Positions 44,788 to 53,571 of a stretch of DNA of 64,000 nucleotides are shown here, piece by piece; within the stretch, counting starts at the first letter, position 1, and every line of letters starts with the position of its first letter. A model generated the notes under the pieces. It had not been told where the DNA came from, searched no databases, and saw only the letters and a program-made list of their open reading frames with translations. The stretch spans positions 17,009-81,008 of the forward strand of contig CASEEU010000012.1 of assembly GCA_949287075.1 (NCBI GenBank), written 5' to 3'. The DNA is from an uncultured Eubacteriales bacterium (lineage in GTDB: Bacteria; Bacillota; Clostridia; TANB77; CAG-508). The position numbers and the translations under genes were made by a program.

Positions 44788-46308
44788 ATGGAGACATTTT
44801 CAAAATTTTTGTATGAATTTTTAAAACAATTCTTTTCAGGAATTACAACCGTTATGAAAGCAATTGGGGCAGGTTTTAGTCAAATGTTTGATTTTGATTC
44901 TTACCAAAATATTATAGATACTTACAAAGGAGATTTATCAGCACCTGAGTGGATTTTGGTTGTTGTATCTATTTTATGTATTTTAATATTTGTAGGATTA
45001 ATTATAGCATTGATTTATTTATTATGTAGAAAATATATAAAATTTAGAAAAAAAGCAGTGGATCAAGATGCTTTATTAGAAGAAGTGGCTTCATTAAATA
45101 AGCAAGTAGAAACTTTAATGAAGGAAAAAGAAAATATTATGGCAATGAAGATATCACAATTGGGGCTAAAACCAGATGAATCACCAGAAATTGATGAACA
45201 AGAGCAAGAAGAAGACTCCAATAACCCAGATATCCGTTTTGCAAAATTGCATGAAATTGATTTAAAATATGAAGATTATGAACAACCAGATTATGAAAAT
45301 TCATTTACATTACCAGAATTATGTGAAAATTTTAGAAATTTTTCTGCTTCAAAATTGAAATTATATTATAAACCAGAAATGGTCAGAATATTTATTTCAG
45401 CTTTAGCTTCTACTAAACTCATTATTTTACAAGGTATTTCTGGAACTGGTAAAACATCTCTTGCATATGCATGGGGAAAATTTATGAGACATGACTCATG
45501 TATTGCATCTGTTCAACCCTCATGGAGAGATAGAACAGATATGTTCGGATATTTTAATGAATTCACAAAAAAATTCAATGAAACAGAAATGTTAAAAGAA
45601 ATGTATACAGCTGGCTATGTAGATGAAGTATTTACAGTTATTTTAGATGAGATGAACCTATCACGTGTGGAATATTATTTTGCAGAAATGCTTTCTATTT
45701 TGGAAATGCCAAATAGAGATGAATGGATTATCGAATTAGTTCCTAATAGCTGGAAAACTGACCCCAAATATATTGAAGGAGGAAAGATAAAAGTACCAGC
45801 TAATATGTGGTATATTGGTACCATCAATAATGATGATTCTACATTTGCTGTAACAGACAAGGTATATGATAGAGCAATGCCGATAGATATCAATGAAAAA
45901 AGTGTTGCATTTGAACCAGTTTATACAGAAGCGCAAGGAATTAATTTTACATATTTAGATAAGTTATTTGAAACAGCAATACAGGAAAATCCAATTTCAG
46001 AAGAAGCAATGGATAAAATAGAACAAATGGATAATTATGTTATACAACATTTTCGTATTGCATTTGGTAATCGTATTGTTGCACACATGAAAAAATTTGT
46101 ACCTGTATATGTAGCTTGTGGTGGAGATGAAATTAGTGGTGTAGATTATTTCATTGCCAAAAAAATATTAAGAAAATTTGAACAATTGAATATGTCAGCT
46201 ATTAGAGATGAAATAGATCCATATATTCAATTTTTAAATACAACCTTTGGTAAAAATAAAATGAAAGAATGTATAGACTATCTATTAAGATTGAAAAAGA
46301 TGGCATAG
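44788..46308 (+). CDS. Membrane-anchored McrB-like AAA+ ATPase
   Basis: 506 residues. N-terminal region with one membrane helix (about 52-75), a coiled coil (84-115), then an AAA+ module of the McrB clade: Walker A GISGTGKTS with Lys222, Walker B VILDEMNLSRVEYYFAE with Asp287-Glu288, and the sensor IGTINNDDS around Asn347-Asn348, followed by the arginine-finger region DKVYDRAM. The usual McrB sensor MNTxD is TINNDD. Classical McrB hydrolyses GTP and drives a nuclease; here there is a membrane anchor and no DNA-binding domain. Partner: the DUF2357-like gene 17 bases downstream. Confidence 0.85.
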   Translation: METFSKFLYEFLKQFFSGITTVMKAIGAGFSQMFDFDSYQNIIDTYKGDLSAPEWILVVVSILCILIFVGLIIALIYLLCRKYIKFRKKAVDQDALLEEVASLNKQVETLMKEKENIMAMKISQLGLKPDESPEIDEQEQEEDSNNPDIRFAKLHEIDLKYEDYEQPDYENSFTLPELCENFRNFSASKLKLYYKPEMVRIFISALASTKLIILQGISGTGKTSLAYAWGKFMRHDSCIASVQPSWRDRTDMFGYFNEFTKKFNETEMLKEMYTAGYVDEVFTVILDEMNLSRVEYYFAEMLSILEMPNRDEWIIELVPNSWKTDPKYIEGGKIKVPANMWYIGTINNDDSTFAVTDKVYDRAMPIDINEKSVAFEPVYTEAQGINFTYLDKLFETAIQENPISEEAMDKIEQMDNYVIQHFRIAFGNRIVAHMKKFVPVYVACGGDEISGVDYFIAKKILRKFEQLNMSAIRDEIDPYIQFLNTTFGKNKMKECIDYLLRLKKMA

Positions 46309-46325
46309 AGGGGAGAGAATAACAG

Positions 46326-47465
46326 TTGGAAAACTTAGAAGTTATAGAACTATATGAAAATTCAAATCATGAGAAAACAAAAACATTTATAGATAGTGCT
46401 GAGTCTACTCTGAAAGTGCAAACAGAAAAAAAGTATATAACAAGAGATATAGAGTGGATAAATATGATGGAAGAAGTTATGCCACATATAGATTCCATTT
46501 TTAGGACTCCAAATCGTTTTATAAAAAATGAAGAAGAAACTGTAAAAATAGAACAAGCAAGAAAAGTATCAGTAGAAACGATAAAGCATTTATCTAAACA
46601 TACAAATTTTATACAAGATATTGATAATGAAACAGGAGATGTTATACCATCCAAATTATTAAATGTAAGAAAAGAAGAAACCTATGAGACATACGAAAAT
46701 CGTTTAATATATACATTAATTCAAAATATGAAGTATTTTGTCAATATAAGAAAAAATTCATTATTGCAACCAATAGGTAGTGATAATAAAGAAGAAAACA
46801 AAGATAATAAACAATTAGAATATAATGCAAAATCTAAACTAAATGATGAAGAAGTAGATATTAATGTTTCTATTAACTCCAAGCTAGATACTGAGCAAAA
46901 AGATGATAAAGAAAGAAATAAAAGCTTATTGTTACGAATAGAAGAAATAGAAAGAAAAATATCAGATATTGAATCAACTGAAGTATACAAAGTACTTGAT
47001 AAAGCAAATATAACACTTGTAAAAGAACCAATTAGAAAAACAAATGTTGTTTTGAAGAATGTTCATTTTCAATATGCTATGAAATTATGGGAATTTTTAA
47101 AGGTCAATTTTGATGAACAAACCATAGAATCAGAAGATAATAAAGACTACATGGACAATGGACAATTAAAGAAGATGATGGACGAAGCATTTTTATTACA
47201 ATTTTTAGCAATGAAAACTTTAGACGAAGATACTATGGAAAAACAAGATATAAAAAAAGAAATAAAAGGTATTGTAGTAGAGCAAATGCTAGATAAAATG
47301 TTAGATATTGATGAAGATATAACTGAAGAACAATTAAGACAAATGGTAGCTGAAAAATATGAAGTGATAAAATATAAGAAAATGGCAGTTTTACAAGATA
47401 TACAAAAGATATTTAAAAAACACATTGACCAATACGAAGAAATGGTTGAGATAAAGGGGAATTAA
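46326..47465 (+). CDS. DUF2357-like (McrC-related) partner lacking a visible nuclease domain
   Basis: 379 residues, cytosolic, helical. The N-terminal third resembles the DUF2357/DUF524 partners of McrB ATPases: KVSVETIKHLSKHTNFI, then LLNVRKEETYETYENRLIYTL. A charged coiled-coil linker follows, then helices up to the end. No PD-(D/E)xK nuclease motif can be seen. It starts with TTG 46326 after GAGGGGAGAG and follows the ATPase by 17 bases, so the two form a pair. Confidence 0.65.
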   Translation: MENLEVIELYENSNHEKTKTFIDSAESTLKVQTEKKYITRDIEWINMMEEVMPHIDSIFRTPNRFIKNEEETVKIEQARKVSVETIKHLSKHTNFIQDIDNETGDVIPSKLLNVRKEETYETYENRLIYTLIQNMKYFVNIRKNSLLQPIGSDNKEENKDNKQLEYNAKSKLNDEEVDINVSINSKLDTEQKDDKERNKSLLLRIEEIERKISDIESTEVYKVLDKANITLVKEPIRKTNVVLKNVHFQYAMKLWEFLKVNFDEQTIESEDNKDYMDNGQLKKMMDEAFLLQFLAMKTLDEDTMEKQDIKKEIKGIVVEQMLDKMLDIDEDITEEQLRQMVAEKYEVIKYKKMAVLQDIQKIFKKHIDQYEEMVEIKGN

Positions 47466-47468
47466 AAA

Positions 47469-48080
47469 ATGGGAGAAAAAATACAAAAACTAAAAAATAA
47501 TAAAATACTAAAGATTATTGCAAATATTATATATATCATTATTTTTATCATAGTTTTATTTATATTAATGATTGCAATTTTACAAAGAACGACAAATAAT
47601 GAAATAACATTATTTGGATATAGAATCTTTGTTGTTGCAACAGGAAGTATGACACCTAAATATGAAGTAGGAGATGTTTTGATTTCAAAAGAAGTCGATC
47701 CAGAAACGATTCAAGTAGGAGATGACATTGTGTATGAAGGAAAAGAAGGAACTTTCAAAGACAAGATTGTAACTCACCAAGTCATTATGGTAGAAAAAGA
47801 AAATGAAAACTATAGAATTCAAACAAAAGGTATTGCAAATACAAAAGCAGATCCAGAAATAACTCAAAATGAAGTAATCGGAAAAGTTATTTATAAAATG
47901 GGAGTATTATCACTTTTGCAAAGAGCAATGTCAAATAACTATGTTTTCTATTTTGTCGTATTTGTTCCTATTGTATTAATTACGTTTAGACAAGTTCTAA
48001 AGTCAAGATTCGATGATGATGATGATAATGAAGATGACGACAATGAAGATGGAGAAGAAAAAAGCAATGATAAAAAGTAG
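47469..48080 (+). CDS. sipW: SipW-type signal peptidase I
   Basis: 203 residues. Membrane helix at 16-39; Ser60 in ATGSMTPK and His103 in IVTHQV; the KGD motif is KGIANTKAD, so the first Asp is Ile but the second is present. C-terminal membrane helix and an acidic Asp/Glu-rich tail (DDDDDNEDD). Likely active, but with a modified active-site rim. Three bases after the DUF2357-like gene. Confidence 0.82.
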   Translation: MGEKIQKLKNNKILKIIANIIYIIIFIIVLFILMIAILQRTTNNEITLFGYRIFVVATGSMTPKYEVGDVLISKEVDPETIQVGDDIVYEGKEGTFKDKIVTHQVIMVEKENENYRIQTKGIANTKADPEITQNEVIGKVIYKMGVLSLLQRAMSNNYVFYFVVFVPIVLITFRQVLKSRFDDDDDNEDDDNEDGEEKSNDKK

Positions 48081-48148
48081 AGATAATAAGACAAAAAGAA
48101 ATAAGAAACATATATAATAAATTGCAGAAATTAATGAAGGGAAGAAAT

Positions 48149-48748
48149 ATGCATACATTTATTAAGATTATTAAAAAAGTTAAGATAAAAAACATGCTCA
48201 TTTTAATTTTATTAATACTATTTAATGCATATGCTTGGTTTATATATGCTACAAGGGTTTCTACCGATATTACAGCCCATGTTAGTTCTTGGAATGTAGA
48301 ATTTATTGGAGAGGATGGAGGAATAACAACAAATTTATTAGTTAGTATTGGTAGGATTTATCCTGGCATGGAAAGATTTGAAAAAATAGTAGAAGTGCAT
48401 AATAAAGGTGAAACACCTGCTGTTTTGGATTATGAAATTAAAGAATTAAAAGTTATGGGAGAGACATTTACTGTAGACGAAGAAAATGGTCCAACAACTC
48501 AAGATATAATGAACAAAATGAATACGGAATATCCATTTAAAATCAATATAGAAAAAGATGATAAACAATTAAGTGAAGGAACAGGTAATGGAAAATTTAC
48601 AATTAGTTTAGATTGGAATTTTGAATCAGGAGATGATGAAGCAGATACCACATGGGGAAACAAGGCTTATGAGTTTTATGAATTGCATCCAGATGAAAAT
48701 AGTATAGAATTGAAATTGACATTGATTGCGACACAAAGTGGTGATTAA
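48149..48748 (+). CDS. TasA-like secreted protein
   Basis: 199 residues. Signal segment LILILLILFNAYAWFIYATRV carries the AYAWF motif also found in the subunit at 50369. The rest is a beta-sandwich-like domain with RIYPGMERFEKIVEVHNKGETPAVLDYEI, which fits a TasA/CalY-type subunit, and ends LKLTLIATQSGD. Acidic. Start ATG 48149 follows GAAGGGAAG. Confidence 0.65.
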   Translation: MHTFIKIIKKVKIKNMLILILLILFNAYAWFIYATRVSTDITAHVSSWNVEFIGEDGGITTNLLVSIGRIYPGMERFEKIVEVHNKGETPAVLDYEIKELKVMGETFTVDEENGPTTQDIMNKMNTEYPFKINIEKDDKQLSEGTGNGKFTISLDWNFESGDDEADTTWGNKAYEFYELHPDENSIELKLTLIATQSGD

Positions 48749-48764
48749 AATTGCTACATTTTAA
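48745..48764. terminator. Small hairpin between convergent TasA-like genes
   Basis: Seven-base AT stem (48745-48751 with 48758-48764) spanning both stop codons. Weak but symmetric. Confidence 0.35.
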
Positions 48765-49354
48765 TCTGCCACTTGTGTGAATGAAATATTAACATTTAAA
48801 AGAGCAGGATTATCTTGTTTAGTAGATTGTGTATCATCATCATCTGTCATTTGTGCTGTATTTTCGTCATCATTCCAAAGAATGTACACACGTATTTTTC
48901 TATGGTCAATATTATCTCCTAATGAAATGGTACCTGTTATTGGTTGATTAAATTCATCAAACGTAATTTTTTCGCCATCATCTTGAGAATATCCAGTTGC
49001 TACTAGGTCTGTAACAGAGCTATTTTCATTTGCAGAAACATTAATTTCATATTGAAAAGATACATCTACATCTGTAAAATCAAAATTCAAATCAAAATAT
49101 CCTTCTGCAGTGGGGGCTATGATGTCAGATGCTATATTTTTGTTTCCAGTGAATATAGGTTGTATAGCAGATGATATATCTGTATTATTTTTTATAGACT
49201 TATCATTTACAATGATATTCCATCTTGCAATACTGATATCTGTTTGACCATCTGCAGACGAAAGATATTTTGCATAAATTAAAACAATGGAAAATAATAA
49301 AAGACATATAAAGATTCCAACTAATAATATGAATAATTTTTTATTATTTTTCAT
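48761..49354 (-). CDS. TasA-like secreted protein on the opposite strand
   Basis: 197 residues. Signal-anchor helix at 7-28, then YAKYLSSADGQTDISIARWNIIVNDKSI and IIAPTAEGYFDLNFDFTDVDV, the same 'xxP(G/T)xxGxFxxxxD' arrangement as the gene at 40953. AGGTG-type binding site on the minus strand (complement of ~49360-49366). It is the only surface-protein gene of the locus on the minus strand, and it lacks an obvious partner there. Confidence 0.65.
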   Translation of the reverse strand: MKNNKKLFILLVGIFICLLLFSIVLIYAKYLSSADGQTDISIARWNIIVNDKSIKNNTDISSAIQPIFTGNKNIASDIIAPTAEGYFDLNFDFTDVDVSFQYEINVSANENSSVTDLVATGYSQDDGEKITFDEFNQPITGTISLGDNIDHRKIRVYILWNDDENTAQMTDDDDTQSTKQDNPALLNVNISFTQVAD

Positions 49355-49439
49355 TTCTACACCTCTTTTGTTTTTTGTTCATTTTAACATATGTGATTTT
49401 TAAAAGCAAGAGATAGATTTTTAAGAAAGGAATTTTTAA

Positions 49440-50177
49440 GTGAAGGATAAAGTAAAAAAAGAAAAAACAAAGGTAAATAAAAAAGAGAAAGTTAAATTAA
49501 ATTCGGAAAAAATTAGAGAAAGAGATAAAAGAATAGAGGTTATAAAAACAGGGTTATTAATTATGACATTGTTTTTAATTATTACATATTTTCTATTAGT
49601 AACTTTTTATGAAGGTGGTAATTTTACAATTTCATTAGATCCAGAATTTGCACAAAAAAGTGGATTAGTTATTTATGAAAATGACAGTGAAGATGATAAA
49701 AGAATACTAAAAGCAACAAGCGCAGATTTTATAGATAATATCTCTGTTAAATGGCTACCAAAAGATATACATCAAAGAGGTGGAGGAAGCTTAAACGGAG
49801 AAAATTATTTTGCATATAGTTTTTATATAGAGAATAAAGGAAGTAATGTCGTCAATTACTGGTATGAAATTTTGATTGATGATGTGATTAAAAATGCAGA
49901 TGAAGCTGTGAGAGTTATGATATATAGAAATGATGATATGAAATTATATGCGAAAGTAAATAGCAAAACTGGTGAACCAGAAGAAGGAACAACTCCATTT
50001 TATTCTGACAAGGAAGTTGCGGTAGAGCAAAGAAGTGCTTTTCAACCAGGTGATATTGATAAAATGACAATTGTTGTGTTTGTAGAAGGAGACGATCCAG
50101 ATTGTTTAGATAATATTATTGGTGGAGAAATGAAAATGCACATGGATATTAAGGAAGAACATATAAAGCAAGAATAA
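49440..50177 (+). CDS. Secreted protein of the surface locus
   Basis: 245 residues. Basic N-terminus (about 35 Lys/Glu residues), one membrane helix at 37-57, then a beta-rich region with NYFAYSFYIENKGSNVVNYWYEI, and an acidic end (EGDDPDCLDNIIGGEMKM). The last part is echoed in the subunit at 50369 (IEGQDVDCENNASGS), so the two share a C-terminal strand pair. Start GTG 49440 after AAGAAAGG. Confidence 0.6.
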   Translation: MKDKVKKEKTKVNKKEKVKLNSEKIRERDKRIEVIKTGLLIMTLFLIITYFLLVTFYEGGNFTISLDPEFAQKSGLVIYENDSEDDKRILKATSADFIDNISVKWLPKDIHQRGGGSLNGENYFAYSFYIENKGSNVVNYWYEILIDDVIKNADEAVRVMIYRNDDMKLYAKVNSKTGEPEEGTTPFYSDKEVAVEQRSAFQPGDIDKMTIVVFVEGDDPDCLDNIIGGEMKMHMDIKEEHIKQE

Positions 50178-50220
50178 TGCAAAGCAAAATACATAAAAAT
50201 GAATATCAACAACAAAAAAT

Positions 50221-50266
50221 ATTACAAAAATATTACAAAAAAGTTAAAAAATTACAATTATATTAC
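50221..50266 (+). repeat. Spaced ATTAC repeats upstream of the major subunit promoter
   Basis: Four ATTAC motifs at 50221, 50232, 50251 and 50262, in two pairs each 11 bases apart. They lie 15-60 bases before the -35 of the next promoter and could be regulator binding sites. Confidence 0.45.
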
Positions 50267-50280
50267 TTTTTTGATATGAA

Positions 50281-50309
50281 TTGACACTAAAATAATATTG
50301 TGATATTCT
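50281..50309 (+). promoter_or_regulatory. Promoter of the probable major subunit
   Basis: TTGACA (50281-50286), 17-base spacer, TATTCT (50304-50309) with extended TG. Confidence 0.75.
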
Positions 50310-50368
50310 ATGAACAGTAAATAAAAAAACAACGAATGATAAGTTGTAAGATAAAAGGAGAGGGGAAA

Positions 50369-51382
50369 ATGAGTAAAAAAAGCAAAAGAAAAATTGATTT
50401 AAAAACAGCGATACTAATATTATTACTATTAGCAGCATTATTATTTGCATCAACATATGCATGGTTTACGGCCAATAGGGTTGTATCTGTTAGCGATATT
50501 GATGTACGTATTGAGGCACAAAGTGGTTTACAGATTTCAGCAGATGGTGAACACTGGAAATCTACGCTTACTGTAGATGATTTAAAAACTGCAGCATATG
50601 CAGGTAATTCAAATCAACTACCAAGTACAATGGAACCTGTATCAACTGTAGGAGAAGTTGATACATCTACAGGATTTATGAAAATGTTTTATGGAACAGT
50701 AGACTCAAAAGATAACAGATTTGCTTTAACTGCTACAGCAGAACCAGCAGAAACAGATGGGGAAACAGGAAGATTTGTAGCATTTGATATCTTCTTACAA
50801 GTTAACCAAGATGAAGATAATGTTATCTTGGGAAAAAATTCTACAGTAACATTTAAAGGAACTGCTGGTAATGAAGGTCTACAAAACGCAGCACGTGTGG
50901 CATTTTTGAAACAAGGACATGCAGCAATTGGTTCGCCAGCAGCATCATTTACAGGATTACATGGAGCTGAGTCATTTTTAACACAATCTGGAGACACAAC
51001 AGAGCTTTGGGAGCCAAATAGTGATGTACATACTGCAGCAGCTGTAACAGCAGCAAAAAGTTATTATGACATTACAATTGCACAAACAGAAGAAGATCCA
51101 GTTGATTATTATGGAATCAATCAAGCAATTGCTAGTGGAGTTGATTTAGGAGATACAAATGATGGTACAGATGCAACACATTTCACAAAAGTTACACCAT
51201 CAATCATTACAGATGCTGCAATGACAGATTATGATAATGCATTTTCACTACAAGAAGGAATTACAAAGATGAGGGTTTATATGTGGATAGAAGGCCAAGA
51301 TGTTGACTGTGAAAACAATGCATCAGGATCAAATATTACATTCAAACTAGAATTTAAAGTTCCAGAACCGCCAGTAGCATAG
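50369..51382 (+). CDS. Probable major TasA-like surface subunit
   Basis: 337 residues. Signal segment LLALLFASTYAWFTANRVVSV has the SipW-type AYAWFT cleavage region; the mature protein is acidic, Ala/Thr/Gly-rich, with few Lys, and codons use more G+C than the neighbours. Domain pattern: SDIDVRIEAQSGLQISADG, FVAFDIFLQVNQDED, TKMRVYMWIEGQDVDCENN, which matches the TasA-like 'x-F-D-x-x-L-x-V' subunit style. It has its own extended promoter, a strong RBS (AAAAGGAG), and a strong terminator, so it is probably made in bulk. Confidence 0.7.
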   Translation: MSKKSKRKIDLKTAILILLLLAALLFASTYAWFTANRVVSVSDIDVRIEAQSGLQISADGEHWKSTLTVDDLKTAAYAGNSNQLPSTMEPVSTVGEVDTSTGFMKMFYGTVDSKDNRFALTATAEPAETDGETGRFVAFDIFLQVNQDEDNVILGKNSTVTFKGTAGNEGLQNAARVAFLKQGHAAIGSPAASFTGLHGAESFLTQSGDTTELWEPNSDVHTAAAVTAAKSYYDITIAQTEEDPVDYYGINQAIASGVDLGDTNDGTDATHFTKVTPSIITDAAMTDYDNAFSLQEGITKMRVYMWIEGQDVDCENNASGSNITFKLEFKVPEPPVA

Positions 51383-51398
51383 AGTAAAATAAAATTTT

Positions 51399-51429
51399 AA
51401 AAGAGCAGACCAAAATCTGTTCTTTTTTG
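51399..51429 (+). terminator. Terminator of the major subunit gene
   Basis: Eleven-base stem, 51399-51409 with 51416-51426 (one G-T), then T run. Confidence 0.85.
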
Positions 51430-51441
51430 ACTTACAGTACA

Positions 51442-51679
51442 TGACAGTTTAATAATGCAGTTCCTTGTATATGTATGTATTTCGAATAAATGACGAATGT
51501 GATTGGAGAATGATTAGAAACTTTTAAATAATTTTATGGAAAATGTTCGCGTCGAGCGTAGCGAGGACTAAGTGAAAGGGTGCCATAAAATTATTTTAGA
51601 GTTTCTTATCAGTCGTATTGAGCCGAGAAATTTATAAGAAATACATACATATACAAGGAACTGCATTATTAAACTATCA
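51442..51679. repeat. Long palindromic element B with nested hairpin
   Basis: Outer inverted repeat of 42 bases with one mismatch, 51442-51483 with 51638-51679. Inside: left motif ACGAATGTGATTGGA, a second imperfect inverted repeat (51511-51539 with 51583-51611), a G/C-rich tip (GTCGAGCGTAGCGAGGAC at 51551-51568), and right motif CCGAGAAATTTATAA. The core motifs match element A. No open reading frame of note. It fills most of the 51383-51800 gap; the rest of that gap holds the terminator and a promoter region. Confidence 0.85.
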
Positions 51680-51800
51680 CTATAAAGCACAATAAAAAAG
51701 TCAAAACTTGTCAAAAATTCATAGACTTTTTATATGGTTTATGATATGATACAAATGTTAAAAACTGTGAAAATATAAATAAAAAAGGAGCAAAAGAAAA

Positions 51801-51923
51801 ATGGATTTAAAGGATGTAAAAACAGGAGAATTAATAGAATTTTATAAAAAAATTGATGAATTTTTAAAATATTTAGAAAAAGAAAAGCAAGGTATTGAAA
51901 AAGCAAATTCTTCAAACGAGTAA
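51801..51923 (+). CDS. 40-residue helical small protein
   Basis: MDLKDVKTGELIEFYKKIDE then FLKYLEKEKQGIEKA: an amphipathic helix of about 30 residues, acidic/basic alternation, no membrane segment. AAAAAAGGAGC precedes the ATG. The next gene, a coiled-coil protein, starts 46 bases later and may be co-transcribed. Family not recognised, but it is compact and well formed. Confidence 0.6.
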   Translation: MDLKDVKTGELIEFYKKIDEFLKYLEKEKQGIEKANSSNE

Positions 51924-51969
51924 ATTTATTAAAAAATCATTATACAAATATAGAAAGTAGGAGGCTATT

Positions 51970-53544
51970 ATGTCTATAAAAACAGAAGAAATACTAGAAA
52001 AAATTGTGGCAAGCAAAGAAATTTTATCTACAATGCCAAAGAACAATCCTAAAAATTTAGAGATTTATAAAGATAAATTAGAAGAATTAGAAAATGAATA
52101 TAAAATATATCAAGAAAATATATCTAATGAATTAAAGAAAAGATATGAAAATGTAACTAAAAAAGTGGAAAATAAAGAAATAGAAAATTTAAAAACAAGA
52201 ATAAAAACAGTTAATCATATATTGGAATTATTAAATAAAGAAAAAACTTCTTATGAAAAGATGGGCTTAGATAGATCAATTTTTACGATTTCTAGATATT
52301 ATAAAGAAAACTTTGAAAGTATCAATGAACAAATACAAATATGTATTGATAAATTTTTAAAAGTAGGAATTGAACTTTCTTTAGAGGATTTTAATTATAG
52401 TATATACGTAAAAGATTATATGAAAACGTTTTTTCAAGAACTAGGAAAAGGTGATATTCATTCTGAAAAAATAAAAGAAAAATTTGAAGAAATATATTGG
52501 AAATGTCCAGAAATTATGATTCATATCGAATTAAATATGAGAAACATCTATTTTAAGAATGAGTCCATAATTGATAAATATTTTGAAAAAGAAAAAAGTG
52601 AAAAATTAAAAAATGCAAATATTACATTAAATGAAATAAATAAAACTTATATAGATTTAAAAAAACAACTGATGGAAAAAACGGCAATTGAACCTGGAAT
52701 TATACAAGAAAAATTTTTAAGTGGAGAATGTAATATTAATAATCTTGAAAGTGAAAAATTGAAAACAGATATTGCAAAACTCTTACCAAAAGATATCGCT
52801 GAAAACATAGAAGGAAATGAAGAAGTAGAAGGAAATATTATTAATTTTCTAAATAGTTTGAAAGAATATCAAAATTATTTAAAATTTCAATTTATCATTG
52901 ATGATATAAAACAATATTATGAAGAAAAAGAAAATTACAAAAAAGTGTATTTAGAAACAAAAAAAGAAATAGAAAATTTAGAGAAAAAATTAAATAAATT
53001 AAATAAAAAGGCTAACAAAAAAGGATTGTTTGGAATTAAAAAGGTCGAGGATAGACAAACACAAGATATAAAAGAGCTAATTCAGACGATTAAGGAAAAA
53101 TATAAAGAATTAGACATGAACAAATTTTATAATAAAATATATGCAGATATTCATAAAAATTCTACTATATATGACATCTTAAATCTTGCAAATTCATACT
53201 ATGTATATTTAACAACATGCCTTATTAATCATTTTAAAAATATTAAACCAGAGGAAATCAATGAGAAAGTAAATGAATTAGATGAATTTCTAAATAATCC
53301 ATATAATGCAATGATTAAACATACATCTTTTATAGAAGAAAATGATTTAGCACTCATTATTGCAGATAAATATAAATTATTACATTTTACTATTGATAAA
53401 CAAGATTTGGATGCAAAACATCTTGGAGCGCTAATTACAAAACTTGAAAATATAGAAATGGCTATTCATATTAGAAAAGCAAATCTAAAAATTGAAGATA
53501 TCAAAGAATTATGTGAGATAAAAAAGTTATTAGATATAAATTAA
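51970..53544 (+). CDS. Large cytosolic coiled-coil protein of the surface locus
   Basis: 524 residues, no membrane segment. Coiled coils at about 25-70 and 315-365 (LEKKLNKLNKKANKKGLFGIK), otherwise helical. AGTAGGAGG precedes the ATG. It lies directly upstream of the giant protein gene. I do not recognise a family; it may form part of a cytosolic platform with the McrB-like ATPase. Confidence 0.55.
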   Translation: MSIKTEEILEKIVASKEILSTMPKNNPKNLEIYKDKLEELENEYKIYQENISNELKKRYENVTKKVENKEIENLKTRIKTVNHILELLNKEKTSYEKMGLDRSIFTISRYYKENFESINEQIQICIDKFLKVGIELSLEDFNYSIYVKDYMKTFFQELGKGDIHSEKIKEKFEEIYWKCPEIMIHIELNMRNIYFKNESIIDKYFEKEKSEKLKNANITLNEINKTYIDLKKQLMEKTAIEPGIIQEKFLSGECNINNLESEKLKTDIAKLLPKDIAENIEGNEEVEGNIINFLNSLKEYQNYLKFQFIIDDIKQYYEEKENYKKVYLETKKEIENLEKKLNKLNKKANKKGLFGIKKVEDRQTQDIKELIQTIKEKYKELDMNKFYNKIYADIHKNSTIYDILNLANSYYVYLTTCLINHFKNIKPEEINEKVNELDEFLNNPYNAMIKHTSFIEENDLALIIADKYKLLHFTIDKQDLDAKHLGALITKLENIEMAIHIRKANLKIEDIKELCEIKKLLDIN

Positions 53545-53571
53545 TTTTACAAAATTGTGGAGATTATGCAA

